The position numbers were made by a program, and so were the translations under genes. Of a stretch of DNA of 64,000 nucleotides, positions 43,515-52,183 are shown piece after piece; within the stretch, counting starts at the first letter, position 1; the number at the start of each line of letters is the position of its first letter. The notes under the pieces are model-generated. The model ran no database searches. It saw nothing but the letters and a program-made list of their open reading frames with translations, and was not told the DNA's origin. The DNA is from CAVVWJ01 sp965652025 (GTDB taxonomy: Bacteria; Gemmatimonadota; Gemmatimonadetes; Gemmatimonadales; GWC2-71-9), in assembly GCA_965652025.1 (NCBI GenBank), contig CBFGTM010000005.1, positions 1-64,000 of the forward strand, written 5' to 3'.

Positions 43515-44357
43515 TCAGGGTTTCTGGAACGTGGTAAGGGTTCGCTCCCCCCCCTTGTAACCCTCCACGACAGTCGGATTCGCCCTGGGGGTGGCGACCG
43601 GGCGAGCTCGTGAAGACCGATTCGGAGTCGAGCCGGCGGGGGCGCTGGGAGAGAGCTTGTCGGCTCGGGCTCCGCTGGTGGAGACGGCGAGCGTATCCAG
43701 TGTGTTCCGCAGGGCGAGCTGGAGCCGACCCTCTTTCGCTGCCAGGGCCAGTAACTCGGCATTATCGGGCGAAACCAATAGCGTGATGACCGTTACGGTC
43801 TGAGGTTTGCCTTCTTTGTCGCGTTGGACCGATTGTCCAGCGGCGAGCGTTTGAACGTTCTGGAGCAGTGTCTTGGTAATTGCCTGAGGGCGGTTGGGAC
43901 TCTTATCGAGGGTCAACAACACATCTACCCGGGTTCCTGGCAGGACGAAACCCGCGACTCCGATCACCTCGTCAACCCGGACGCTCATCGCCCTCATCCC
44001 ATCTCGAATGATGATGGGAAGTCCACCACCCGCATCCTTGGTGGACATCTTGCTGGCCAGGAGGGGTTCGTTTTCGGCGACCGGGGTAATGATTCCGCGC
44101 CCGACCGCGTCGTTGACCGAGCGGACATACCCGGCGGGGACCGCCTCGGCGGGCCAGCTGACCGCTTTGAGGTCCCGCTCGGTGATGACGGCCCCTATTG
44201 GAAGACTGCGGGAGGAGAGAATGACAGTGGCTTTTCTCGGCTCGGCTGCCATGAGAGGAGTCGTGCGCTCCCGCAGGTATCGCAGTGCCAGGAGCGCCGC
44301 CACGATGCCCGATGTGAGAGCCAGCAGGAGCATGAACCAGGGCCGTCTTTTTCTCAT
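43515..44357 (-). CDS. cpaB: Flp pilus assembly protein CpaB/RcpC
   Basis: CpaB is a periplasmic Tad component anchored by an N-terminal helix (about 6-27, WFMLLLALTSGIVAALLAL). A SAF-type domain follows with ILSSRSLPIGAVITERDLK near residue 46, then the RcpC domain with GMRAMSVRVDEVIGVAGFV near 120 and GTRVDVLLTL near 143. The C-terminal 60 residues are basic, serine and proline rich and probably flexible. It is 42 bp upstream of cpaC and is preceded by tadE. Confidence 0.92.
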   Translation of the reverse strand: MRKRRPWFMLLLALTSGIVAALLALRYLRERTTPLMAAEPRKATVILSSRSLPIGAVITERDLKAVSWPAEAVPAGYVRSVNDAVGRGIITPVAENEPLLASKMSTKDAGGGLPIIIRDGMRAMSVRVDEVIGVAGFVLPGTRVDVLLTLDKSPNRPQAITKTLLQNVQTLAAGQSVQRDKEGKPQTVTVITLLVSPDNAELLALAAKEGRLQLALRNTLDTLAVSTSGARADKLSPSAPAGSTPNRSSRARPVATPRANPTVVEGYKGGERTLTTFQKP

Positions 44358-44436
44358 GGGAACGCTCGCTTAACCATCGGTTGACGCCGGACCAGCAAGA
44401 CTGCTCCCCCGGCCGTGATTGCTTCGTGAATAGCTG

Positions 44437-44901
44437 CTACTCGCCCCGCATGGTTGCATCGGTATTGATAGTTACGGTCGAAGGCACGCCAGCCCATTTG
44501 AGAAGAACGTGGACCAGCGGCATTCTATGCCGAGCGGCAACGCTCACCGTCATCTCTCTGCCGGTACCGTCCGTGCTGTGAAAGCAGGCGGTGATCGGGG
44601 AGCAAAACGGATCAGCGCTCGAAATAACGATGGTACTAGTAGTCGTATCGACATTTGAGAGAGCGAGCCGCTCCCGGATCTTATGCTCAACTTGGGCCAG
44701 CGTTAGCGTGTTATCCATGACGACCGTGTACCGGGCACCCTCCCGGGCTGCATCGGTTACGGCCTGCTTGATATTCCACGCCCGCCCGAACTCGATTATG
44801 GCAGCTATGAACAGAAGAATTAGCGGCAGCACCAGGGCGAACTCCGCCAGCGCTTGTCCGCGCCAGCTGGTGCACCGTGCAAACCACCTTCGGCCGCTCA
44901 T
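44437..44901 (-). CDS. tadE: TadE-like pseudopilin
   Basis: The 154-residue protein has GQALAEFALVLPLILLFIAAIIEFGRAW near its N-terminus, the TadE hydrophobic segment preceded by Gly-Gln and carrying the acidic residue needed for prepilin peptidase processing. KQAVTDAAREGARYTVV follows, as in TadE minor pilins. It overlaps the prepilin peptidase gene by four bases, an apt pairing because that enzyme should process it. Confidence 0.91.
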   Translation of the reverse strand: MSGRRWFARCTSWRGQALAEFALVLPLILLFIAAIIEFGRAWNIKQAVTDAAREGARYTVVMDNTLTLAQVEHKIRERLALSNVDTTTSTIVISSADPFCSPITACFHSTDGTGREMTVSVAARHRMPLVHVLLKWAGVPSTVTINTDATMRGE

Positions 44902-45422
44902 AGACGGACCCCTTCACCGAACCACCAGATGAGTGTTCCTAGGGCGATTGGCACGCCGTAGGGTATCGTGAGGGCACCGGGCGATTCGAGCTTTCGAATC
45001 GGACCAGCTCGCCCCAGAGTGAGCCAGGACTTGATCACGTCGACCGTGTTCAAGACTAGGAGAGGAAGAACCCCCCTGAGGCTCATGGTGAGCAGCGCAT
45101 ACGCTGCTCCCAGTACGGCAATCAAACCCAAGGCTCCCAGCACTTCGCCGGAGCCGAGGAATGCGCCCACGGCTGCCAACAACTTCACGTCTCCTCCGCC
45201 GATCGCGCGAAGGACATAGAACACGAGCCCCAACCCGAGTGCGATCCCTAATCCACCCAGCCCTTGCAACAAGATGTCTAACCCGAGCGGGGCTCTCAGG
45301 ATCACGGCTGCAGCGAGCCCCGTCATCGTGAGCTGGTTGGGAATTCGCCCGGTGTTTACATCCCACCAGGCAGCGGTGCAGACAAATACCAGGATGGTAA
45401 GGGTCGCCGCTGCCTGGGTCAT
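44898..45422 (-). CDS. cpaA: A24 prepilin peptidase CpaA/TadV
   Basis: This aspartic peptidase cleaves Flp and TadE-type prepilins in the inner membrane. The 174-residue protein has the two active aspartates in WWDVNTGRIPNQL near residue 20 and IGGGDVKLLAAVGAFLG near residue 75, and about five to six hydrophobic segments. It is the short form without the N-methyltransferase domain, as expected for Tad systems. It follows the flp gene by ten bases. Confidence 0.93.
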   Translation of the reverse strand: MTQAAATLTILVFVCTAAWWDVNTGRIPNQLTMTGLAAAVILRAPLGLDILLQGLGGLGIALGLGLVFYVLRAIGGGDVKLLAAVGAFLGSGEVLGALGLIAVLGAAYALLTMSLRGVLPLLVLNTVDVIKSWLTLGRAGPIRKLESPGALTIPYGVPIALGTLIWWFGEGVRL

Positions 45423-45432
45423 CCCCAGGGCC

Positions 45433-45618
45433 TCAGCTGGCCTTTGCGGCCGCTGTCGTCAGATCGCTGTTGGCCTTGGTAAAAATCTTCTGAATCGAAA
45501 TCCCCATTCCCTGAATCAGGAGTACAACACCGATCACAATTAGTCCGAGCAGCAAGGCATACTCGGCGAGTCCCTGACCTGACTCATCGTTCCAGAGCTT
45601 CTTAGCTAGCGCCATCAT
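45433..45618 (-). CDS. flp: Flp pilin 1
   Basis: The 61-residue prepilin has a short basic leader, the processing site ESG/QGLAEY that fits the Flp rule G-x4-EY, and one hydrophobic segment ALLLGLIVIGVVLLIQGMG. It differs from the neighbouring pilin mainly in the first ten residues. The tandem ATG ATG start follows a GGAGG site. It lies directly upstream of the prepilin peptidase gene. Confidence 0.93.
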   Translation of the reverse strand: MMALAKKLWNDESGQGLAEYALLLGLIVIGVVLLIQGMGISIQKIFTKANSDLTTAAAKAS

Positions 45619-45699
45619 ATGGTGCTTCCTCCAGTGCTGTTGGTGTCGTACAACGGGGGTCAAAATCCTGCAGGCTCCGGTACGGGTCTAGCAAATACT

Positions 45700-45885
45700 T
45701 CAGCTAGCTTTCGCCGCCGCAGTTTCGAGATCGCTGTTCGCCTTGGTAAAGATCTTTTGGATCGAAATCCCCATGCCCTGAATCAGGAGTACAACCCCGA
45801 TCACGATGAGGCCCAGCAGCAGTGCATACTCGGCGAGTCCTTGCCCGGACTCGTCAGCCCAAAACCTCTTCGCGAGTTCTCTCAT
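45700..45885 (-). CDS. flp: Flp pilin 2
   Basis: This 61-residue pilin begins MRELAKRFWADESGQGLAEY and is nearly identical to pilin 1 from the cleavage site to the C-terminus (only SDLET versus SDLTT in the tail). A GGAGGAG site precedes the ATG at 45885. It is the first pilus gene of the transcript, so it is probably the major subunit. Near identity of the two copies indicates recent duplication or gene conversion. Confidence 0.93.
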   Translation of the reverse strand: MRELAKRFWADESGQGLAEYALLLGLIVIGVVLLIQGMGISIQKIFTKANSDLETAAAKAS

Positions 45886-45923
45886 GGGATAGCTCCTCCT
45901 ACCTTGCTCGTTGGGGGTCAGGG

Positions 45924-46121
45924 TTATAAGGAAAAACAAACCAATCCCCGCAAGGGGATGCTGCTGGCGCTCACTTGGCGCTGACGAGAGAACTGCATTT
46001 CTCTGAGGGGGCAGGTCTCGTCCTGCGGGATTCCTTCGGTACACAGATATAGCACGCATTCGCTGGTGTCGCCAGTGACCTCAGGGAGGGCTATCGCTCT
46101 GTGGAAAAAGATCCGAGCCAT
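45924..46121 (-). CDS. Candidate small ORF in the flp leader
   Basis: A 65-codon frame starts with ATG at 46121 behind a perfect CGGAGG site with a six-base spacer, and ends 38 bp before the second flp pilin. The product begins MARIFFHRAIALPEVTG and has three cysteines in CVLYLCTEGIPQDETC. No family is recognised. It could be a small protein or a leader peptide; a hairpin lies in its last codons. The evidence is the ribosome site and position only. Confidence 0.4.
   Translation of the reverse strand: MARIFFHRAIALPEVTGDTSECVLYLCTEGIPQDETCPLREMQFSRQRQVSASSIPLRGLVCFSL
45930..45959 (-). terminator. Hairpin with T-rich tail in the flp leader (possible attenuator)
   Basis: On the minus strand ATCCCC-TTGC-GGGGAT (45944-45959) forms a six-base-pair stem, followed by TGGTTTGTTTTTCC. 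It looks like a weak intrinsic terminator placed before the pilin genes and within the end of the small ORF, so partial attenuation is possible. Confidence 0.4.
46046..46054 (-). promoter_or_regulatory. Possible extended -10 element for the Tad operon
   Basis: TGCTATATC on the minus strand matches an extended -10 box, about 160 bp before the first flp gene. No convincing -35 box accompanies it, and it lies inside the small ORF, so this is a weak suggestion. Confidence 0.25.
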
Positions 46122-46292
46122 GATATACCTCCGGGAACGCAGGTCCGCTAGAGCCACCATCGCGTCATCATGGGAACGGCGGTGGCAGTCACGAAGCTTG
46201 GTTGGCAGAGCAAAACTTCTGCCTCCAGTGGGCCGCCTATATTAGTTCTCCGGGTCGCCACTCCAGCAACCCTCGCCCTCGCCACCAAGTCA

Positions 46293-47933
46293 ATGACTTC
46301 TAAGAAGTTGGCGGCTGATGCCGTAGCCAACGGGATACCTTCCCTCGAGCATGCAACATCACGAGGGCCGTGGCATCATCGCATCGCACCGTCGCCTGCG
46401 GCCCTCATCTTTGTACTGCTTGGGTTAGCAGTCCCTCTCCTACTTCAGAAGCCGCTGCTGAACTCCGATGGGGATCTGGCTCGGCATCTGGCGCACGGGC
46501 GCTACATGCTGGAGCATGGCTCTCTCATTCGGGCGGACCCGTTTTCCTTCACCCGCCCCGGCGCTCCCTTTGTGGGATTCGAGTACGGAAGTCAGCTCCT
46601 CTACGCGTTGGCAGAGCGGGCCGGAGGACTGCCCGCAGTCGCTATCCTGGCCGGGCTCTTGATCGCGCTGACGTACGGGCTGCTTACGCAGCTTCTGTTG
46701 CGACGGGGCGTGGATCCGCTTCTGACTTGCCTCACGGTCGGAATGGCTGTCGCCCTGGGAATCGAGCATTGGACCGCACGCCCGCACCTTTTCACCTTCG
46801 TGGCGGTGGTCCTGCTGTTCGGGATGCTGGAGCGCCCAGGCGCATCTCTGGAGCATGGAAGGTGGAAGCCTGGGCTGTATGCGGCTGCTCTCTTTGTCCT
46901 CTGGGCCAACCTGCACGGCGGATTTGTGTATGGGTGGGTTCTTATCGCCCTCTACCTGCTTGGCAGCTTGGGTGAGCTGGTCTGGGGTGACGATCGGCAA
47001 ATGTGGAAGCTTCGGGTCAGGTACTATATGAGCCTGCTGGTGACGGCCGTCGCGGTCACCCTGGTGAATCCTCGGGGATTGGAGCTCCACCGGCACCTGG
47101 TGGCATTCTTCCACAAGTCCTTCGCGCTGCGGAACACGTCCGAGTTCGTCTCACCCGATTTCCACGAGACGAGCGGAAAGGTCTTCTTGGGGGTTCTGCT
47201 CCTGGCATTCGGTTCCCTGGGGCTGAATTCTCGACGCCCAAGTCTGCCTCATTTCCTGGTTATCTGCGCCGGGATAGCGTTCGCCCTCATTTCGCTCAGA
47301 AATATTCCACTGTTCGGCCTCACCGCCTTGCCTCTGCTCGCATTCAGTCTGGACTCTGCCTGGCGCCGGCTGCCCGACCCCACAGGGGTACGAGGCAGGT
47401 TCGAGGCCACTGTCCGGCAAACCAGTACCCTCCCTTGGATTCTCGCGGCGATAGTTCTGCTGGGCGGACTGGGAATGACTCGCGGTCGCATCGGATCGCT
47501 GCAGGTGATTCAGGATCGATTCGACCCGAGGGTGTTCCCGATTGACGCCGTTGCCCACGCTCGGAATGCGAATCTCCAGGGTCATTTATTCAGCGAGTTT
47601 ACCTGGGGAGGTTATCTCGTCTATGCCTGGCCGGAGCAGAAGATTTTCATTGATGGTGGGACTGACTTCTTCGGGGACGACGTGTTTCGAGAGTACCGGT
47701 CGATCAAGCTCTTGGAGCCTGGGTGGCGCAGTCGCTTGGCGCAGCGGGACATTGCACTCGCCTTATTGCGCCCGGAATCGGCGCTGGCCCACGAGCTGGC
47801 CCGGGAGGCAAGCTGGCCCATCTGGTACTGCGATTCGCTAGCAGCTGTGTTTCGTCGTACCCCAGCTCCACCGGTCATCTCCCTGACCGCGGCGGACTCA
47901 GCAGAGCAGGCCCTGAATCATTGTGGGCAATGA
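46293..47933 (+). CDS. Large polytopic membrane protein, function unknown
   Basis: From the ATG at 46293 the product has 546 residues with about ten hydrophobic segments, the first near residue 35-55. The loop PLLNSDGDLARHLAHGRYML after the first segment holds acidic and histidine residues in the position of the catalytic loop of lipid-linked sugar transferases. The C-terminal part (FSEFTWGGYLVYAWPEQKIFIDGG) is soluble and recalls similar exported domains in uncharacterised glycosyltransferase-like proteins. An in-frame ATG at 46170 would add 41 residues of unlike composition. It is divergent from the Tad operon. Confidence 0.65.
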   Translation: MTSKKLAADAVANGIPSLEHATSRGPWHHRIAPSPAALIFVLLGLAVPLLLQKPLLNSDGDLARHLAHGRYMLEHGSLIRADPFSFTRPGAPFVGFEYGSQLLYALAERAGGLPAVAILAGLLIALTYGLLTQLLLRRGVDPLLTCLTVGMAVALGIEHWTARPHLFTFVAVVLLFGMLERPGASLEHGRWKPGLYAAALFVLWANLHGGFVYGWVLIALYLLGSLGELVWGDDRQMWKLRVRYYMSLLVTAVAVTLVNPRGLELHRHLVAFFHKSFALRNTSEFVSPDFHETSGKVFLGVLLLAFGSLGLNSRRPSLPHFLVICAGIAFALISLRNIPLFGLTALPLLAFSLDSAWRRLPDPTGVRGRFEATVRQTSTLPWILAAIVLLGGLGMTRGRIGSLQVIQDRFDPRVFPIDAVAHARNANLQGHLFSEFTWGGYLVYAWPEQKIFIDGGTDFFGDDVFREYRSIKLLEPGWRSRLAQRDIALALLRPESALAHELAREASWPIWYCDSLAAVFRRTPAPPVISLTAADSAEQALNHCGQ

Positions 47934-47935
47934 CT

Positions 47936-48904
47936 TCAAACATCATGACGGTCAGATTGGACCTCGCCCCGGGGCAGCCTGAGAACGAAGTAAACCATCG
48001 GTAGGTAGACGGCTCCAAGCATCACTGGCCAGATCCTCGCGGTCATGGCGGCAAGGTCCGGGAGATCAAGGTTAGCGCCCAAGGCTCCCACCGCTAACCA
48101 GGAGCCGACCACTAGAACGCTCATCTGGATTGGATTACGGGGGATCAGGGCTAGTGGGACCAGCTCGTAGGGAAGGGAGTTCTGAGGCACCAGGGAGAGG
48201 GCTACCAGCAGTCGTCCTTCCGGGGTTTTCCAGCGCAGCGCGGCCAGGAGCAGCAGCCACCCGAAGGGCCGCAGGACAGGACTCACCAAATGTGCATTCC
48301 GCCTTTGCAATGCCGACCACCAGTCGAGCGGCCACGATGGCAAGAGCACAAGACTGAGCGCCAGAATCGCGAGAACGCCGAGCAGGGCAGCCTTCCTCGG
48401 TCTTGCCGCGAATAGCGCGAGTCCAAGATTGGGTTTTACGGCCAGTACGAAACCCACGGCAGGTGTCAAAGCTGCGGCAGTGACCAGCGGAGAGGATTGA
48501 CCGAACTTTGCGGCCAGAAAGTAGGCTCCAGAGAGCAGTGCTAACACCGCATGGGGGCTCCGATGGCGCCAGAGCGCGTAGGTGAGGAGTCCCCCGGAAA
48601 CAATATCGAACGCAGGACGCGCCGCCTGAATAGGGAGGATTGTGAAGGGGACGGCGACCAGGACGGCTGGAAGTGGGTAAAACAGCGGGTAAGGATACCA
48701 CTGATGGACGATAGGGTAGGGGTTTTCCCCAGCGAGGAGATGAATAGCAGCGTAATACAGGAGGTCGAAGTCGGTCCCGAGCTGGCCCTGGGCTTGGTAG
48801 GCCGCCAGCCTGAAACCAACGACGACCAGGAAGCCGAAACCCAGCCACCGCTTACCTTCGACCTGGCTGAAGGCCCGCTTCAACGCAGCGATAGAGACGT
48901 TCAC
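47936..48904 (-). CDS. DUF2029/GT87-like membrane glycosyltransferase (copy 1)
   Basis: The 322-residue protein has about eight hydrophobic segments and the loop FDLLYYAAIHLLAGENPY near residue 47, which fits GT87-type polyprenyl-phosphate-mannose-dependent enzymes: an acidic residue followed by Y...LL.G.NPY. A paralogue with the same opening is encoded at 53132-54109. The stop lies three bases from the end of the convergent gene. Donor and acceptor are unknown. Confidence 0.7.
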   Translation of the reverse strand: MNVSIAALKRAFSQVEGKRWLGFGFLVVVGFRLAAYQAQGQLGTDFDLLYYAAIHLLAGENPYPIVHQWYPYPLFYPLPAVLVAVPFTILPIQAARPAFDIVSGGLLTYALWRHRSPHAVLALLSGAYFLAAKFGQSSPLVTAAALTPAVGFVLAVKPNLGLALFAARPRKAALLGVLAILALSLVLLPSWPLDWWSALQRRNAHLVSPVLRPFGWLLLLAALRWKTPEGRLLVALSLVPQNSLPYELVPLALIPRNPIQMSVLVVGSWLAVGALGANLDLPDLAAMTARIWPVMLGAVYLPMVYFVLRLPRGEVQSDRHDV

Positions 48905-48940
48905 ATCCGTTCTGCCACGCTATTCCTGCCGCTCCCGGGG

Positions 48941-50599
48941 CTACTTGCCGGGCGTTGAAGTGAAGCCGAGGCGCAGGAGCTCGGCATCGGCCGCGGTCTG
49001 ACGATACAGTACTCGACCACCCGCGTGGGATATTGCGTTCATGAGGAGGGTGAGTTCGACCGGCGTAGAGTGAGCGTCGGCAATGAGGAGCCAAATGTGG
49101 GGCCGAGCCGCTCGCCGAATGCGCCAGGCCTCACTTTCTGCCCAGCCGGAATCAGGCTCTGGTGACGAGAGGTGGCCCCTTCTCACCTGTACTCCACTGG
49201 AAGTCCCGTACAGTTCGGTACCCAGGGCCGCTGAATAGACCAGACTGTCGCTTTCACCAACGTACCGTCGACCCCGACTGGCTCCATTGACCGAAGCCGG
49301 ACCATTCGGACCGGTGACTCTGGCCACCCAGGCAAGCCTGCCAGTGTCGGGAGCCGCCCAATCGGTGGTGTGGAAGACCCATGCGGGCGCCGCCCGCGGA
49401 TACACGTAAACCGGCTCGCCTCCGCTGTGCTGAATAAAGAGCCGGGTCAGAGGCTTGACCTCGGTACCGTAGAACCCCCAGGTGCCGGAAGGCGCAACGA
49501 CGAGCGCCATAGCGAGCACGAGGGAGGGATACACGGCGAGGATGAGGATCCACTTGGCGCGGATTTTGGGCCAGCTTTGCTCCACCCGGTTAGCGACGCC
49601 GACGGTGCCGGCCGCCACCAAAGTGGCCACCACCGGAGCGATGAAAAGCAGCAGCCGAGTTGCCAGCGGATAACGCCCCAGTAGCGACGCTCCAAAAGTT
49701 GCGAGCATAGGGCCGCTGATGAGGATGGCGTACTGCGGTCCACGTTGACGCCATATCCATACCAGCCCGATGACCATGACCAGCAGCAGTCCGGGCCAGA
49801 GCTCAACGACGCCTCGCCAGCAGGTTAGCGTGCAAGAAAGCTCGGCCAGCCCGGACCAGAGTCGGGTGCCGAAATCTGGTGAGAGTGGTCCTAGAAGGCT
49901 CTGACTCCAGAACTCTCGCATGTACGGGGCGCCGGCATTAGCGGCGTACCAGAGTACATACGTAGTGGAGAAGATCGAGCCCCATAGCAGAACCAGAAGA
50001 GCCAGCCATGGCAGCAGGTACCACCGTCTGGTCCGGAAGGCCGCGGCCGCGAGACCTGCGGCCAGGCCAGCAACTACCAGGAAGGCAGGGCTCGAGAGGA
50101 GCACGCCGGCCGACCCGCCGAGCCCAAGCCCTGCCCAGCGGCGTGAGTTCTCCAGGTCATCCATGAGTCGAATGGCGATCCAGACCAGAACAGCGGCCAC
50201 GAGGCTGTCGACTATGTATGGCTTGACCTCGAGCGAGTACCGGATCAGAGGATAGGAACCTGCGCTCAGTGCAACGGCCACGAGGGCGGGAATCCGGCCC
50301 GCAAGCGAATCGGCCAGACGGTACACGACCCACAGGAGGGCAATGCCGGCCATCAGGGGGGCTACTCTGAGCGTGTACTCCGACACGCCCGCCACCATGG
50401 TGACCACCCGCTCGGCCCAGAGGAACGGAACCGTAGCAACCTGACCGTAGTCCAGAGGTGCGAGAAGCTGCTTGAACGTGCGCGTTCCAATGTTCAAGGC
50501 GAGCATCGCTTCGTCGCCGCTCAGCGAGGAGTTTTGGAAGAAGCCGGTGATTCTCACCAGGGTTCCAAACAGAATGAGACCGACGGCCACAGCTCTCAA
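48941..50599 (-). CDS. GT39-like membrane glycosyltransferase candidate
   Basis: The product has up to 552 residues with about ten hydrophobic segments. The first periplasmic loop, FQNSSLSGDEAMLALNI, carries the acidic pair expected for GT39/ArnT-type enzymes, and RYSLEVKPYIVDSLVAA near residue 123 is also common in them. The soluble C-terminal domain covers about residues 385-552. The N-terminus is uncertain: a TTG at 50599 is used, and the frame remains open upstream without a good start. Confidence 0.7.
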   Translation of the reverse strand: MRAVAVGLILFGTLVRITGFFQNSSLSGDEAMLALNIGTRTFKQLLAPLDYGQVATVPFLWAERVVTMVAGVSEYTLRVAPLMAGIALLWVVYRLADSLAGRIPALVAVALSAGSYPLIRYSLEVKPYIVDSLVAAVLVWIAIRLMDDLENSRRWAGLGLGGSAGVLLSSPAFLVVAGLAAGLAAAAFRTRRWYLLPWLALLVLLWGSIFSTTYVLWYAANAGAPYMREFWSQSLLGPLSPDFGTRLWSGLAELSCTLTCWRGVVELWPGLLLVMVIGLVWIWRQRGPQYAILISGPMLATFGASLLGRYPLATRLLLFIAPVVATLVAAGTVGVANRVEQSWPKIRAKWILILAVYPSLVLAMALVVAPSGTWGFYGTEVKPLTRLFIQHSGGEPVYVYPRAAPAWVFHTTDWAAPDTGRLAWVARVTGPNGPASVNGASRGRRYVGESDSLVYSAALGTELYGTSSGVQVRRGHLSSPEPDSGWAESEAWRIRRAARPHIWLLIADAHSTPVELTLLMNAISHAGGRVLYRQTAADAELLRLGFTSTPGK

Positions 50600-50697
50600 T
50601 TTGGAAGTGGCTGTTCGAGTGGCTACGGGAGCAGAGCCGCCACCTGGAAACGGCAGGTTCGCAGTGGGGATGTTGGGGTTTTCGGGGGTGATACGGT

Positions 50698-51462
50698 TCA
50701 GCGGCCGACCAGCGGCTCGGTCGCGGGCGACGGAGCGTTAGAGGAGCGAGGCATGGGTGCTGTAGGGCGTCTGAGATTGAAGTAGATGATATGCCATGCC
50801 GCCGCCATTCCGTCTCGCCAGCTGATCTTCTTGCCTTCGGCATAGGTGCGGCCAGAATAGGAGATACTCATCTCCCAGACCCGAGCGCGGGCCTGCGCCA
50901 GACGCGCGGTTATTTCGGGCTCGAATCCGAATCGATCGCTGGTCAGAACGAGAGACTTCAGTAAGGGCGCGCGGATCATTTTATAGCCTGTCTCCATGTC
51001 CGTGAGATTGAGATTCGAGAACATGTTGGACAAGAGCGTCAACAGCTTGTTCCCAACCGAGTGCCAGAAGTAGAGCACCCGGTGCTCACCGCCGAGAAAC
51101 CGGGAGCCGAATACGGCATCGGCATCGCCGCGTACGATCGGCTGGAGCAAGCGCACCAAGTCCTTGGGGTCGTACTCCAGGTCGGCGTCCTGCACCGCGA
51201 TCACGTCACCGGTAGCGGCGTCGATGCCGGTTCTCAGCGCCGCACCCTTGCCGCGATTACTGGAATGATGCAGCGCCAGGTCGATCTTGCCGATTTCCCG
51301 CAGCCCATCAATGACAGTTCCGGTGCCGTCAGAGGAGCCGTCATTGACCGCGATAATTTCGAGGTCGAGCGGTGCAGCCCGAAGCCGGTCCACCACCGTC
51401 GCGATGGTCCGCTCCTCGTTGAAGGCCGCGATAATCACTGACAGACGGATCGAATCACCCAC
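50698..51462 (-). CDS. Family 2 glycosyltransferase, DPM1-like
   Basis: The 254-residue protein has LSVIIAAFNEERTI at residue 7, AVNDGSSDGTGTVIDGL near 38, AVQDADLEYDPKDL near 90, and DMETGYKMIRAPLLKSL near 150, the pattern of bacterial dolichol-phosphate-mannose-synthase-like enzymes that load a sugar onto a polyprenyl phosphate. No C-terminal membrane helices are seen. It overlaps the methyltransferase gene by eight bases and may feed the GT39- and GT87-like proteins around it. Confidence 0.88.
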   Translation of the reverse strand: MGDSIRLSVIIAAFNEERTIATVVDRLRAAPLDLEIIAVNDGSSDGTGTVIDGLREIGKIDLALHHSSNRGKGAALRTGIDAATGDVIAVQDADLEYDPKDLVRLLQPIVRGDADAVFGSRFLGGEHRVLYFWHSVGNKLLTLLSNMFSNLNLTDMETGYKMIRAPLLKSLVLTSDRFGFEPEITARLAQARARVWEMSISYSGRTYAEGKKISWRDGMAAAWHIIYFNLRRPTAPMPRSSNAPSPATEPLVGR

Positions 51463-52183
51463 CGATGGCTCCTATTGCAATAACGGATTGACCAAGAGGC
51501 AGGGGTATGAGGTCTTCGGTGCGCAGGAGTGGCACCAAGCGGTCGAAGTGACGTAACTGACCCAGGGGGATCCGTGGGACCCTTCGAACCCGTGCATTCA
51601 GCCACCAGCCCAGGATTCCCGCGAGGTTGAAATAGAACGTGCGCGCCACTCGGAACCCGGCCTTCTCCATTTGGCGCCTCAAGCTGGTTCGGGTGTATCG
51701 CCGGTGATGGCCCAGTGCGAGGTCCAGCGACCCGAACAAGGCTGGGAGCGCGGGAACCAGAATCACCGCTCGACCACCTCCCGACAGCATGCTCGCTATC
51801 GATCGAAGAGCTCCGACATCGTCTGCGATATGCTCGATCACATTGAGCGCAACCACGGTATCCAGATCGAATCTGCCGAAACGCTCTGCGGCAGACGGGT
51901 CGGGGAGGGTGAGCTCCTCGACCACCACGTTCGGGCATCCCTCGAAGTGGCGCTGCAGCGCGGCCCGGTAGTATGAGTCAGTGTCGGTAGCGATCAGCAG
52001 GTCCGGGGCACTATCCAGAATCAGGGTAGACATGTTACCGATCCCGGAACCGATCTCACATATGCGCCGCCCGAGATAGGGAGCGATCCGGCTGTACTGC
52101 CAGCGGTTGTACCGTGGGGCCTCCTGCATGATCTCGAGGGTTTCAGCCCCGGCCAAATCTGCCGGCTGGATACTCCTACTCAA
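51455..52183 (-). CDS. Class I SAM-dependent methyltransferase
   Basis: The 242-residue protein has the SAM motif I ICEIGSGIGNMSTLIL near residue 41, an acidic end of strand 2 (IATDTDSYY), and the motif VVALNVIEHIADDVGALRSI near 110, followed by GGRAVILVPA. Such enzymes occur in polyprenyl-sugar and O-antigen clusters, where they may cap or modify a glycan, but the substrate here is unknown. It is overlapped at both ends by GT2 genes. Confidence 0.85.
   Translation of the reverse strand: MSRSIQPADLAGAETLEIMQEAPRYNRWQYSRIAPYLGRRICEIGSGIGNMSTLILDSAPDLLIATDTDSYYRAALQRHFEGCPNVVVEELTLPDPSAAERFGRFDLDTVVALNVIEHIADDVGALRSIASMLSGGGRAVILVPALPALFGSLDLALGHHRRYTRTSLRRQMEKAGFRVARTFYFNLAGILGWWLNARVRRVPRIPLGQLRHFDRLVPLLRTEDLIPLPLGQSVIAIGAIGG

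Noticed and set aside
46148..46330. 60-codon minus-strand frame starting with TTG in the Tad/membrane-protein divergent region
   Set aside because: Codon use is unlike the neighbours, the start is weak and no motif is visible; the small ORF at 45924-46121 has far better start signals.
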